Below, one piece after another: positions 28,874-36,826 of a stretch of 64,000 nt of DNA. The DNA comes from Prochlorococcus sp. AG-412-I05 (lineage in GTDB: Bacteria > Cyanobacteriota > Cyanobacteriia > PCC-6307 > Cyanobiaceae), in contig QCLC01000001.1 in NCBI GenBank assembly GCA_003214855.1, positions 1-64,000 on the forward strand. Reading direction: 5' to 3'. The notes below the pieces were generated by a model. The model searched no databases and had not been told where the DNA came from. It worked only from the letters and a program-made list of their open reading frames with translations. Made by a program: the position numbers and the translations under genes. Every line of letters starts with the position of its first letter. The stretch's first letter is position 1.

Positions 28874-29029
28874 ATGAATTCTGCACTCTCAAGAAGTTCA
28901 GGCCTCAACTGGGCTCAGAAGACATTGGCCACTCTGTTTGCGTCGACTCTCTTCATTTATGGCTTGGATCGCACACTGCCAGGCGTTCACAACTTCTTGA
29001 TGGGTGCTTTCTCCTGCCACGGTGGCTGA
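28874..29029 (+). CDS. small membrane protein (51 aa), below ORF-track cutoff
   Basis: From ATG at 28874 the frame encodes 51 residues: MNSALSRSSGLNWAQKTLAT, then a hydrophobic segment (LFASTLFIYGL), a DRTLPG turn and a second semi-hydrophobic stretch ending FSCHGG. It ends at TGA 31 bases before a strong terminator, which supports a real transcription unit. It overlaps the 79-codon ORF 28798-29037 in another frame. The hydrophobic pattern favours the 51-residue reading. The family is not recognised. Confidence 0.55.
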   Translation: MNSALSRSSGLNWAQKTLATLFASTLFIYGLDRTLPGVHNFLMGAFSCHGG

Positions 29030-29060
29030 GTCTCTAGTTTGAATAGTCAATTTGTATTCC

Positions 29061-29093
29061 AAGACCCGGATTTTTGATCCGGGTCTTTTTTTG
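29061..29093 (+). terminator. rho-independent terminator
   Basis: AAGACCCGGAT-TTTTG-ATCCGGGTCTT, a perfect stem of about ten pairs with a GC-rich core, is followed by a run of seven Ts. It is the clearest terminator in the window and closes the 51-aa gene's transcript. Confidence 0.92.
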
Positions 29094-29495
29094 TGCGGAT
29101 AAAAAAATCAAAGCGGGCTATCAAAATTGCGTTGACGTTTAAGGAACAGCAGATGATCCTTTTAGAAAATGGTGTGCTATTAATACCATAATCCTGATTT
29201 GGATTGTGATATTCAGAGCAAGGAAACTTGAATGAGATGAATCATGTCTATCCCTCTGCCGAGGCTCAGTCTCTGCTTTAGCCAGTTTTCGCAGAGTTAA
29301 AGCTCCGATCAAAACAACCCCTTCGTTCTCAGGACACGCTCCAGAGATTCCTGCTTTGCTTCGCTGGAGTCGAGACAGCTTTCAGAAGTCTCAGGCCTGA
29401 AAGAACGATTGATTGCGAGCATCACCTTCTTCTGTCTTGGTCATGGCCTCAATCTCGTCAGCTTGAGATTCTCTTGAGCTTGCTGACGGGGCTGA
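29094..29495. other. intergenic region, nothing seen
   Basis: About 0.4 kb between a plus-strand terminator and the end of the minus-strand MBL gene. No ORF, tRNA or strong hairpin was noticed. Confidence 0.35.
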
Positions 29496-30260
29496 TCAGC
29501 TAGATGGTGAAACCAGAGATTGCTTGGAGGTAAGGGCATAGCGTTTGCCGGGTTCTGGGTCAATGAACTTGACCTGGGCAGGCAGCATTTCGGCAACGTC
29601 TTTTGCTGATCCCTCCATCTGCATAAAGCTGCTCAGCAGCCCCTCGAAGCGAACATTCCCTCCAGCAGTGCTAGCAAGGACGGTGTTTGGCTCAAATCTT
29701 TTGAGCAATTCAGGAAGAACTTGACGGCCTTTCACAAAAGCCCCTGCAAGAGGCAGGCCAAGATCAACCACCGGGGTAATTACCGCATCAACGGATTGTG
29801 ATTCGATTTTGCTGTCGAGAAAACCATGAGGTTCAAGGTAGATCTTGCCGTCAGCATTGCTGATGAGATAACCGTTTTCCATCGAGGGCACCATGGCTCC
29901 AGCGGTTGCGCGGATGGTGAGTCCAGCGATGTTGGTGCTCTCTCCAGAATGCAATGGCGTCACTTGTTTAAACCCCAAGCGCCCAACCAGTTTTGCGGCC
30001 GAGGGGGAGCCAACGATCTTGAGATCCCTGGGAAGAAGTTGCAGGGTTTCTGGGTGGGCATGATCTGGTAAACCCTGGCTTAAAAGCAGCAGATCAAGGT
30101 TGTCAGGCACAGCCCAGTCGTGGGGCAGCCGGCCATTCAGCAACCAGGGGCCTGGTGGGAAGGAGAGTTGGCCGGTGAGCCAGGGATCCACTAATACCCT
30201 GCATGCACCAAACTCCAGCAACCAACCGTTGGCACCAAAATAGGTCGCTGCCAGGTTCAT
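29496..30260 (-). CDS. MBL-fold metallo-hydrolase family protein (UlaG-like)
   Basis: The N-terminus AATYFGANGWLLEFGACRVLVD is the typical opening of UlaG/YhfI-like metallo-beta-lactamase-fold proteins. The metal motif is partial: LLLSQGLPDHAHPETL keeps DHxH, but the first two ligand positions read SQG rather than HxH. Later conserved parts include YLEPHGF, with a possible His ligand. It has 254 residues and no signal peptide. The substrate is unknown. It starts at ATG 30260. Confidence 0.75.
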   Translation of the reverse strand: MNLAATYFGANGWLLEFGACRVLVDPWLTGQLSFPPGPWLLNGRLPHDWAVPDNLDLLLLSQGLPDHAHPETLQLLPRDLKIVGSPSAAKLVGRLGFKQVTPLHSGESTNIAGLTIRATAGAMVPSMENGYLISNADGKIYLEPHGFLDSKIESQSVDAVITPVVDLGLPLAGAFVKGRQVLPELLKRFEPNTVLASTAGGNVRFEGLLSSFMQMEGSAKDVAEMLPAQVKFIDPEPGKRYALTSKQSLVSPSS

Positions 30261-31036
30261 GATCTGCTCAGGCTCTGAGATCTGACCCTATCGGGGATCT
30301 GGTATCGATTGCTGGATGTACCCGTCTTGCAGGTAGGAATTCTTTTAACTGGCAGCTGCCATCTCCTTTGAAAGAGATCATGCTCTGCATGGCGATCATG
30401 TCCAAGTCGCATGCTGTTGAGTCGTGATCTGTCGTTGTTAGAGCTTGGCATGCGAGCTCTGCCTTAGAACAATCAAATTTAGGTGCAGGTGTTTTTTCAA
30501 TCGACTTGCATCCATTAACAATGCCTGCTCTCACAAGTAAAGACGACCATCTTAACTTAATCGATTGGCGGGAAATCTGCTTAGGAAGTCTAATATTTAG
30601 GTGACTCATTAAGGGCCTTTTTAAGGTGACTGGAAAAGGAAATAAGTCTTAATAATCCAGTAGAGATTGGCTTGGAATTGTGATGATTGTTTGATTTACT
30701 GCTCTTGTTCAATTTATCTATTCTTCCTAGAATACCGCAGGTCCGGCTTCATTCTCTTGGCTATTTAGGGATATCTTTTGACCTGCGAACCTTGTGATTT
30801 GATGATATAAAATGAATGCTAAATTCGAAGTCAAATATTTGCAGGCTTTTGCTTTGATGTAGAGATGGTGAAAGAAAATCTGGGTAGATCTATTGCTATC
30901 ACATCAAGCTGATCAGATTGTCTGATCACGAATTTCGGCAGGAATGGCCCCTGTTGTAATTTTTAGCGGAGCCCAGCTTCATTCTTTCCAAATGTGTTAA
31001 GGTTCGGCGTCTTCAAGTAAAGGCTGCTAAAAAATT
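30261..31036. other. intergenic region with one weak ORF
   Basis: A 113-codon minus-strand ORF (30268-30609) ends only eight bases before the MBL gene's start and could be an upstream partner. It has no domain, no clear ribosome site and ordinary composition. I do not call it a gene. The rest (30610-31036) is A+T-rich with no gene seen. Confidence 0.35.
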
Positions 31037-31369
31037 ATGCCTCCAGTTCTTGGCAGTTTCGGCTCCCCTGTCATCGTCCTTACGGGGACTCTCGGTTGGC
31101 AGTTCTATTTGGTATGTGTCTTCGTGATCGTTGGCCTTATCCTCACTGGTTATATCTTGCCCTCTTCCGGCGTGTATGGCTCTCTGAGAGGTTGGGGCAC
31201 AGGGACTCCATGGCTGGTGGGTATTGTGCTGCTGGCTAGCGTTGTGACAGTGGTAGAGGTGGCTCGCGGCCTGGTTGGTCCCTCGTTGGCTGTTGGCCTA
31301 TTTATGCTCATCCTTGGATTGCTTGTCCTAGACCAGTTGGGTCGGCAACTTTCGAGGTCTGGTGGTTGA
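31037..31369 (+). CDS. small multi-pass membrane protein (110 aa)
   Basis: Three clear hydrophobic segments (FYLVCVFVIVGLILTGYIL, WLVGIVLLASVVTVVEVARG and SLAVGLFMLILGLLVLDQL) end in a short basic tail (GRQLSRSGG). The N-terminal 20 residues (GSFGSPVIVLTGTLGW) are also semi-hydrophobic. No family is recognised. Its base composition is closer to the core genome than the surrounding spacers. Confidence 0.65.
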   Translation: MPPVLGSFGSPVIVLTGTLGWQFYLVCVFVIVGLILTGYILPSSGVYGSLRGWGTGTPWLVGIVLLASVVTVVEVARGLVGPSLAVGLFMLILGLLVLDQLGRQLSRSGG

Positions 31370-32001
31370 TTGCTCGCCAATTTTCTTCTTGGCGGCTCGC
31401 ATGAGCAGTTAGATCTAAATTGATTGGCACTGTTCATTTGTGTTGATTGGATCAACCAATTTCTCAGAAGTCTCATCACTGGATTTAGTTAGCCTTGATA
31501 TCACTAAACTGCCCCGCTTTTAAAGCAGGGCTTTTTTATTGTTTTTCCCCTATAGCGATGTCGCCTTTTCGTTTTCGTGATCCACCGCTTTTGCCAGGTT
31601 CTTGGCTCTTCATCTGAGAGGCAGTGGGCTGGCTTAAGACCAGTGGTGAGTTTGATTACATGGCTGATTGCTCAGCATGCTTCTAGTGCTTTCAATGTTT
31701 TCAGGCTGATGTTATTTACACCTGGTGCTTCAATCGCAGGTGTGCTATCAGCACTAGATCAAACGAACCTTTAGGGATCTACCAAGAGCATTCAAAGCCT
31801 TGGCCGTTCTGGTTAAGCAGGGTGGTATTGAGGTGGTCAAACAAAGTAGTTTTTCTTCTTGCCATCGTCGCTGCTGCGATGGGTCAGAAAAGATGGACTA
31901 GCACATTGAGACCCTTCATGAGCTTAGTGCCTTGCGTGATGGCTGAGTTTTGCAGAGAAGTCAATGCAATGCTGACCTCAAGCTGAAAAGCTGCCGTGTT
32001 C
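31370..32001. other. intergenic region with a terminator and one doubtful ORF
   Basis: It contains the hairpin at 31511-31537. The GTG-start ORF 31577-31774 (65 codons) follows the terminator closely but has no recognisable feature. Nothing else was seen. Confidence 0.35.
31511..31537 (+). terminator. rho-independent terminator
   Basis: GCCCCGCTTTTAAAGCAGGGC folds into a stem with GCCC/GGGC and GCTTT/AAAGC around one mismatch, followed by six Ts. It is plus-strand oriented, 140 bases after the 110-aa membrane gene. Confidence 0.75.
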
Positions 32002-32187
32002 TTAGTGTCCGCACCAGAGTGCACAGGTTGCAGTCACGACAGCGATGACAAGCCCGCCCCATTTGATGACCTTCTGGGGAGCATTGAATGTGGTGCCCAC
32101 CAGGATTGCGGAAAGATTGATCACCATGAGCTGATCAGCTGAAGGTGATATGCCGAAAGGCCCTGCAGTAGCGAGCAAGTTCATCAT
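32002..32187 (-). CDS. possible small membrane protein (61 aa)
   Basis: Begins MMNLLATAGPFGISPSADQL and has two moderately hydrophobic segments (MVINLSAILVGTTF and WGGLVIAVVTATCALWC). The pattern resembles the other small membrane proteins of the region, but no strong ribosome site or neighbour supports it. Family not recognised. Confidence 0.4.
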   Translation of the reverse strand: MMNLLATAGPFGISPSADQLMVINLSAILVGTTFNAPQKVIKWGGLVIAVVTATCALWCGH

Positions 32188-32745
32188 GAGTGTTGACAGT
32201 AAAGAGATATTAGAGCAAATATCCTCTTGGATAAAGCTGAGTTGTTTTTATTCTCCTGGGTTTAGTTAGCAAGGCTGCTCCAAATCTGACGGCGACCTAG
32301 ATCATCAATATGACGTATACATGAAATACTTCATGGTAGTAGTGAAAAAATGTAAACCCATTTGTTATAGGAATAAAGGTGACGGCTTGTGCAGGGGGGG
32401 ATTCTTCCTAAGCACCTGTTTTTAGCAGGGATATCAAACTCTATTGCCAGTGAATGGATACTCGCGCTAGCAAGATCCTCAAGAGAGATGCAGACTCCTG
32501 GCTTGGCTGGGTAGGGCTTCCTTACCCAATTATTAGGAAGTTGTTGAGCTTCATGATCACCCGACCAAGTCGATTCGCGATAGTAGATAGGAGACTCACA
32601 ATGGCGAATATATTTTTACGATGTTCATTGAACTGCTCAAAATCGAATGATCACCTTCTAGCAGTATTGGTTGAGCAGTCGTCGCGAGCAGCGATTTGTT
32701 TTTAGGAGCACCTGATGGTTCTGGGAATCGGGGGTTTTGTGCCGC
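32188..32745. other. intergenic region, no convincing gene
   Basis: About 0.56 kb of A+T-rich DNA. The 83-codon ORF at 32454-32705 starts with ATG but shows no domain, no ribosome site and unusual composition, so it is left uncalled. Confidence 0.35.
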
Positions 32746-33555
32746 TCAGCGGCCGTTGAGTAATCCGGCCGCATCGTCTCCTCCGAACAGTTGCCGATAA
32801 GCCGAAGCTGTGATTCCGAAGACCACTGGAACCGCTGCCAGCAGACCAAACCCACAGGCGCAGACCCCTAGGAGCAGGATCAAAGCCTGCATGACCAGAA
32901 GCCCAAGAACCTGCCACCACTGGCCTTGAACGGTGGTGATCCCTCTTTGGATCGTGGCGATCGGCCCCAGGCCCTTGATAACGGCTAGATAGCCGAGAAA
33001 GGCCTGATTCACCTGGAGGTAGGCACCCACCAGGGATCCGACTAGCAGAACGGCAATAGCGCTGGGGCTCAGTATCACGGTCATGGCCAGATCCTGGATG
33101 ACAGGAATTAAGGCGGTGATCTGGTCGGGATCGGACGGATCTGTCGCCATAATGAGCTTGCACAGCTCACTGAACATCTCGTTTGCATCAGCGGCGATCA
33201 GAGCGAGCATTAGAACGGCAGTGCCGATTGCCAGCAGCAGCATGGCCAGGATGAACTGGCGGCTGAACAGTCTCCAGATCGCGGCCGGATTGATGGCGAT
33301 GAAGTCACCGAACTGCGGAGAATTGCCATTCAGGCCGATCCATGCTCCACGTATGAATCCGATGGTGGCCCATAGGCTCACCATGGTTGTGGCGATGAAG
33401 CCGGCTAGGCCTGGAATCAGATCCACCAAAGTGGAGAGGATGAAAGCCGCAAGAGCGAAGAAGACAAACGGCCAGGGAGCGCGACGGAAGGTCTGCCAGC
33501 CTTCCCGGATCGCGAGACCAACGGAAAGATGCGGACTGGATGGGGCGTCGGTCAT
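32746..33555 (-). CDS. multi-pass membrane protein (269 aa)
   Basis: Six or so hydrophobic segments: WPFVFFALAAFILSTLV, GFIATTMVSLWATIGFI, FILAMLLLAIGTAVLMLALI, MTVILSPSAIAVLLVGSLVG, a partial segment around FLGYLAVIKG, and VLGLLVMQALILLLGVCACG. A soluble loop lies near residues 125-150. The Gly/Ala/Leu-rich organisation resembles the broad DUF975/glycerophosphodiesterase-membrane-domain class, but I cannot assign a family. The start MTDAPSSPHLSVGLAIREGW is plausible. It is the last island gene before tRNA-Arg. Confidence 0.75.
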   Translation of the reverse strand: MTDAPSSPHLSVGLAIREGWQTFRRAPWPFVFFALAAFILSTLVDLIPGLAGFIATTMVSLWATIGFIRGAWIGLNGNSPQFGDFIAINPAAIWRLFSRQFILAMLLLAIGTAVLMLALIAADANEMFSELCKLIMATDPSDPDQITALIPVIQDLAMTVILSPSAIAVLLVGSLVGAYLQVNQAFLGYLAVIKGLGPIATIQRGITTVQGQWWQVLGLLVMQALILLLGVCACGFGLLAAVPVVFGITASAYRQLFGGDDAAGLLNGR

Positions 33556-33726
33556 GGAACCTCATCAAGACGATCGACCGGACGCTAGAGGCTTCAAGGA
33601 CGCATGTCAGTGACTGCAACAGTAATGAGATCGATGGCCCTCTGCACATCGACCGTTGTCGTGTGGCGGACGAGGCTGAGACGCAGAGAGGCTTCCAGCT
33701 AGGAACCCCAATCGCTGAGATCTGAA

Positions 33727-33800
33727 CGCCCCCTGATGGATTCGAACCATCGACCGACTGCTTAGAAGGCAGTTGCTCTATCCAGCTGAGCTAAGGGAGC
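33727..33800 (-). tRNA. tRNA-Arg (anticodon TCT)
   Basis: On the minus strand GCTCCCT pairs with AGGGGGC (one G-U), the anticodon arm is CTGC-CTTCTAA-GCAG with TCT, and the T arm is GATGG-TTCGAAT-CCATC. CCA is not encoded and the discriminator is G. Arginine tRNA genes are frequent integration sites, but no repeat of its 3' end was noticed in the island. Confidence 0.95.
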
Positions 33801-33867
33801 ACTACAGCATTTTGGCAGCCAACATCGAGTTGGCCTCCTATGGTTAGAGGATGCGAACTTGCATCCG

Positions 33868-34692
33868 ATGGCGGCCAGCCGGCTCAGCGACAGCCAGAAA
33901 TCTGAGCTTGTGGAGCGTTACAGGGCAGGTGATGCCACATCAAGCCTTGCCAAGGCTTATGGCTGCAGTCCTAATACAGTCACTCGCACCGTTAAAACCC
34001 TGCTTTCAGAGAAAGACTATGCCGCGGTGAAGGCCTCTCGTGCTCAGCGTGGAGCCATCTCAAAGACTCTCTCTGCTGTTGGAGAAGCAACCGTTAATGA
34101 TCCATCAGAGTCGAGTTCATCGACGCTGAATTCGCTTGATGAGATGAAGCTTGAAGAGGGGAAGGTGGGTGAGCTCGCGTTGGACGATGAAGCTGCAGGT
34201 GTTCTTGCTCTCGATGATGCTGATGACTTTGATCATGATGCGGAAGAGGACTCGAGCGAAGAGGATCATCTCGAGGCGGACATGGGTGATTTCCCTGAGT
34301 CCGATGTGTTTTGCGAGCTGGTTCCTTTAGTCGCAGACTCTGTTGCTTTCAATGATCGTCCAACGGTTCAATGTGAGCCTCTATTGCCTGGCTTGTTACC
34401 TAGCAGTGTTTATATGCTTGTCGACAAGACAGTGGAACTTGATGCACGCCCGCTGAAGGATTTCTCAGAGTTGGGTTTGCTAGCCGATGATGATCAAGAC
34501 AGACGGGCTCTTTGTTTGTTTGCGAATCCCCGTTCTGCTAAACGTCAGTGTGGACGTAGTCAAAGGGTGATCAAGGTACCTGACACAAGCGTTTTTGAGC
34601 TCACCACCTCCTATCTATTGGCTCGCGGAATCACTCGTTTGGTGCTGGAGGGTTCACTGATTGCCCTTGATTCTCAAGCCCCATCGATCTGA
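33868..34692 (+). CDS. HTH-domain protein with acidic linker
   Basis: The N-terminal 45 residues form a recombinase/transposase-like helix-turn-helix (KSELVERYRAGDATSSLAKA, then GCSPNTVTRTVKTLL). A low-complexity acidic stretch follows (about 85-145, many Asp and Glu, for example DDADDFDHDAEEDSSEEDHL). A folded C-terminal domain from about residue 150 ends in a beta/alpha pattern. No catalytic motif is seen. It may bind DNA as a regulator. I use ATG at 33868 rather than the TTG three codons upstream. It lies divergent from tRNA-Arg and convergent with the next small gene. Confidence 0.7.
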   Translation: MAASRLSDSQKSELVERYRAGDATSSLAKAYGCSPNTVTRTVKTLLSEKDYAAVKASRAQRGAISKTLSAVGEATVNDPSESSSSTLNSLDEMKLEEGKVGELALDDEAAGVLALDDADDFDHDAEEDSSEEDHLEADMGDFPESDVFCELVPLVADSVAFNDRPTVQCEPLLPGLLPSSVYMLVDKTVELDARPLKDFSELGLLADDDQDRRALCLFANPRSAKRQCGRSQRVIKVPDTSVFELTTSYLLARGITRLVLEGSLIALDSQAPSI

Positions 34693-34728
34693 ATGGTTCT
34701 TGATTCGTCGCTTCAGAGTCAGAGTCGT

Positions 34729-34956
34729 TCAGGCTCTTGGCTTGGGCAGCAGCAGAGCGGCTGTACTGCCGCCACTAATGACACCTACGACGATTGACAT
34801 CCCTACCAGAAAACCTGTGGGGAGCTCTGCGCTTTTGGCATCACCCAGCCTGAGACTATGGCGATCACTAAGATTTTGGGCTCCCAGGCAGAGCACGACC
34901 AGGAGTAATCCGCCGCTGACAAGACTGGTTGTTAGCAGCCGCAGCCGCAGCAGCAT
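34729..34956 (-). CDS. small two-helix membrane protein (75 aa)
   Basis: Two hydrophobic segments (LLTTSLVSGGLLLVVLCLG and LVGMSIVVGVISGGSTAALLL) flank a polar loop with Asn, Arg and Asp (AQNLSDRHSLRLGDAKSAE). The spacing resembles LapA/DUF1049-type proteins, but I cannot confirm it. It lies 42 bases after rsmI on the same strand. The longer overlapping plus-strand ORF 34661-35041 is its shadow. Confidence 0.65.
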   Translation of the reverse strand: MLLRLRLLTTSLVSGGLLLVVLCLGAQNLSDRHSLRLGDAKSAELPTGFLVGMSIVVGVISGGSTAALLLPKPRA

Positions 34957-34998
34957 GATGTGTTTTCGATGGTTCCTTAGTTTGCCCTTTCTTGGAGT

Positions 34999-35868
34999 TC
35001 ACTCGCTCTCGTTTTCTACCATTTGGTGTACCAGGGCATAGAGAGCCCTTCTGGATTGCCCTGATTGTTGAGCGAGTTGTCGAGCGGCATCGCTTGCACT
35101 GGCTCCACTGGCCATCAACGCTGCCAATTCCGCTCGCCAATGCGCGTCACTTTGCTGATCTGGTCCTGAAATTGGAGCACCTCCTAGGACAAGAGTGCAT
35201 TCCCCTAGAGGCTTGTGTTCAAGGAAATGCTGTAGGGCTGCTGCGATCGTTGGCCCTACTTGTTGTTCATGGCGTTTGGTGAGTTCCCTGGCCACCTGTA
35301 AGGGCCGCTCATCTCCGCAAAGTTTCGCCAATTCTTTCAGCAGTTGCACCAGCCGGTGTGGAGCTTCGTAAAGAATGGTTGTTCGGGTCTCGCTGGCGAC
35401 CGCTGCCAGCTGCTGCCGCCGTTCCTTGCCTCTTGAGGCTAGAAAACCTTCAAAACAAAAGCGGCCAGATGGAAGTCCGCTGCTCACTAAGGCTGTTGTT
35501 GCTGCACAGGGGCCGGGAATACAGATCACCTGGTGCCCAGCTGCCCTAGCGGCTGCGACGAGTTGTTCGCCGGGATCGCTGATGCCCGGCAGCCCTGCAT
35601 CACTGATTAAAGCCAGGCTTTGCCCTTCGTTGAGCAGTTGAAGCAGTAGGGGGAGGCGAGCTTTGGTGTTGTGTTGGTGGAAGCTGAAACGTTGACTCTG
35701 CGCGCCCAGGTCGTTGAGTAGATGGCCGCTATGGCGTGTGTCTTCACAGGCGATGGCCGAGACATTCGAGAGCACAGATCGTGCTCTGGGGGAGAGATCT
35801 CCGAGGTGACCAATGGGCGTCCCAACCACATAGAGCACCCCTGGTGCTGGTTCCTCTCGCTGACTCAA
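34999..35868 (-). CDS. rsmI: 16S rRNA (cytidine-2'-O)-methyltransferase RsmI
   Basis: Tetrapyrrole-methylase-fold enzyme methylating C1402 of 16S rRNA. The signatures LYVVGTPIGHLGDLSPRA and ALISDAGLPGISDPGEQLV are clear, and a C-terminal RsmI HTH segment (ASDAARQLAQQSGQSRRALY) follows. It has 289 residues. The start is TTG at 35868. A GTG ten codons later (VLYVVGTP) is equally plausible. It is divergent from cysQ across 24 bases. Confidence 0.94.
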   Translation of the reverse strand: MSQREEPAPGVLYVVGTPIGHLGDLSPRARSVLSNVSAIACEDTRHSGHLLNDLGAQSQRFSFHQHNTKARLPLLLQLLNEGQSLALISDAGLPGISDPGEQLVAAARAAGHQVICIPGPCAATTALVSSGLPSGRFCFEGFLASRGKERRQQLAAVASETRTTILYEAPHRLVQLLKELAKLCGDERPLQVARELTKRHEQQVGPTIAAALQHFLEHKPLGECTLVLGGAPISGPDQQSDAHWRAELAALMASGASASDAARQLAQQSGQSRRALYALVHQMVENESE

Positions 35869-35892
35869 AATGAGGCTTGCACGTGTCTATTC

Positions 35893-36810
35893 ATGATGCC
35901 GAACGCACCTCTTCTCCCTGTTGGTGTGGACCTGGAGGTTTTGTTGCAGCAATTGAGGCGATTGAGCTGGGGTGCTGCAGACATCCTGCTGGCCTATGCC
36001 CGGGGAGAACAGCCACCGCATGGATTTTCTAAGGCTCTGAGTGTTGACGATGGTGGTGAGGGGCCTGTCTCTGCCGCTGACCTTGCCGTGAATCGTTGGC
36101 TTCTGGATGGCTTAGAAGCGAATTTCCCCTTGGCAGATTGGACTCTATTGAGTGAGGAGACGGCCAAGGAGCAACTCACTGCAGGCGAACCCTTAGCGGC
36201 GGAATGGTTGTGGATCCTTGACCCCTTGGATGGCACAAAGGACTTCTTGCAGGGCACAGGTGAATACGCCGTGCATCTTGCCTTGGTGCATGGTCAACGA
36301 CCAGTGCTTGGCGTGGTACTCCTGCCAGAAGCCGAGGAGCTTTGGTTCGGTGTGATCGGTTCTGGCGCCTGGTGCGAAGACCGGCAGGGACAACGTTCGC
36401 CGGTGCGTTTTAGTCAGCGTCAGGCTTTTGGTGAGTTGATGCTGGTAGCGAGTCGTAACCACCGCGACAACAGGCTTGAACAGCTGCTAGAGAGGCTTGC
36501 TCTTGGTGGTAGCAAGGCTGTGGGCAGTGTGGGTTGCAAGGTGACCACGATTTTGCGTGGAGAAACAGATCTGTATGTCTCTCTTTCAGGTCGTAGTGCT
36601 CCAAAAGACTGGGATATGGCTGCTCCAGAGGCGGTGCTGATGGCGGCAGGGGGATGTTTCACTCATGCTGATGGACGCCAGCTTGCTTACAACAGCGGTG
36701 ATGTGCGTCAGGCCGGCTGTTTGATCGCCAGCCATGGCATCGCCCACGCCCAGCTTTGTGAAGCAGCGGCGCGGGCGATGGAAGAGATCGACCCAGGCTT
36801 TCAGGTTTGA
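35893..36810 (+). CDS. cysQ: 3'(2'),5'-bisphosphate nucleotidase / inositol monophosphatase family
   Basis: Mg-dependent phosphatase that clears PAP from sulfate assimilation or acts on inositol phosphates. Motif I is ILDPLDGTKDF, preceded by the Glu of LSEETAKEQL, and motif II is PKDWDMAAPEAVLMAAGG. About 305 residues are used from ATG at 35893 or 35896, since the 57 codons upstream in the ORF track overlap rsmI. CysQ is preferred over SuhB by the DGTKDFL stretch, without certainty. It converges with pnp, 16 bases apart. Confidence 0.88.
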   Translation: MMPNAPLLPVGVDLEVLLQQLRRLSWGAADILLAYARGEQPPHGFSKALSVDDGGEGPVSAADLAVNRWLLDGLEANFPLADWTLLSEETAKEQLTAGEPLAAEWLWILDPLDGTKDFLQGTGEYAVHLALVHGQRPVLGVVLLPEAEELWFGVIGSGAWCEDRQGQRSPVRFSQRQAFGELMLVASRNHRDNRLEQLLERLALGGSKAVGSVGCKVTTILRGETDLYVSLSGRSAPKDWDMAAPEAVLMAAGGCFTHADGRQLAYNSGDVRQAGCLIASHGIAHAQLCEAAARAMEEIDPGFQV

Positions 36811-36826
36811 ATTGACCTGAAGCCCA

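Noticed and set aside
24003-29029. Possible prochlorosin-like lanthipeptide precursors among the small genes
   Set aside because: Small Cys-containing proteins are present, but no Nif11/NHLP-type leader with a double-glycine end and no LanM enzyme is visible.
28798-29037. 79-codon ORF listed in the track
   Set aside because: TTG start and irregular composition. The overlapping 51-residue frame has a hydrophobic pattern and fits the terminator better.
30268-30609. 113-codon minus-strand ORF upstream of the MBL hydrolase
   Set aside because: No ribosome site near the ATG, no domain and unremarkable composition. Kept only as a note in the intergenic entry.
20942-33726. Prophage or integrative element at tRNA-Arg
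   Set aside because: No integrase, phage structural gene, transposase or direct repeat of the tRNA 3' end was found. Only the tRNA position and low gene density suggest it.
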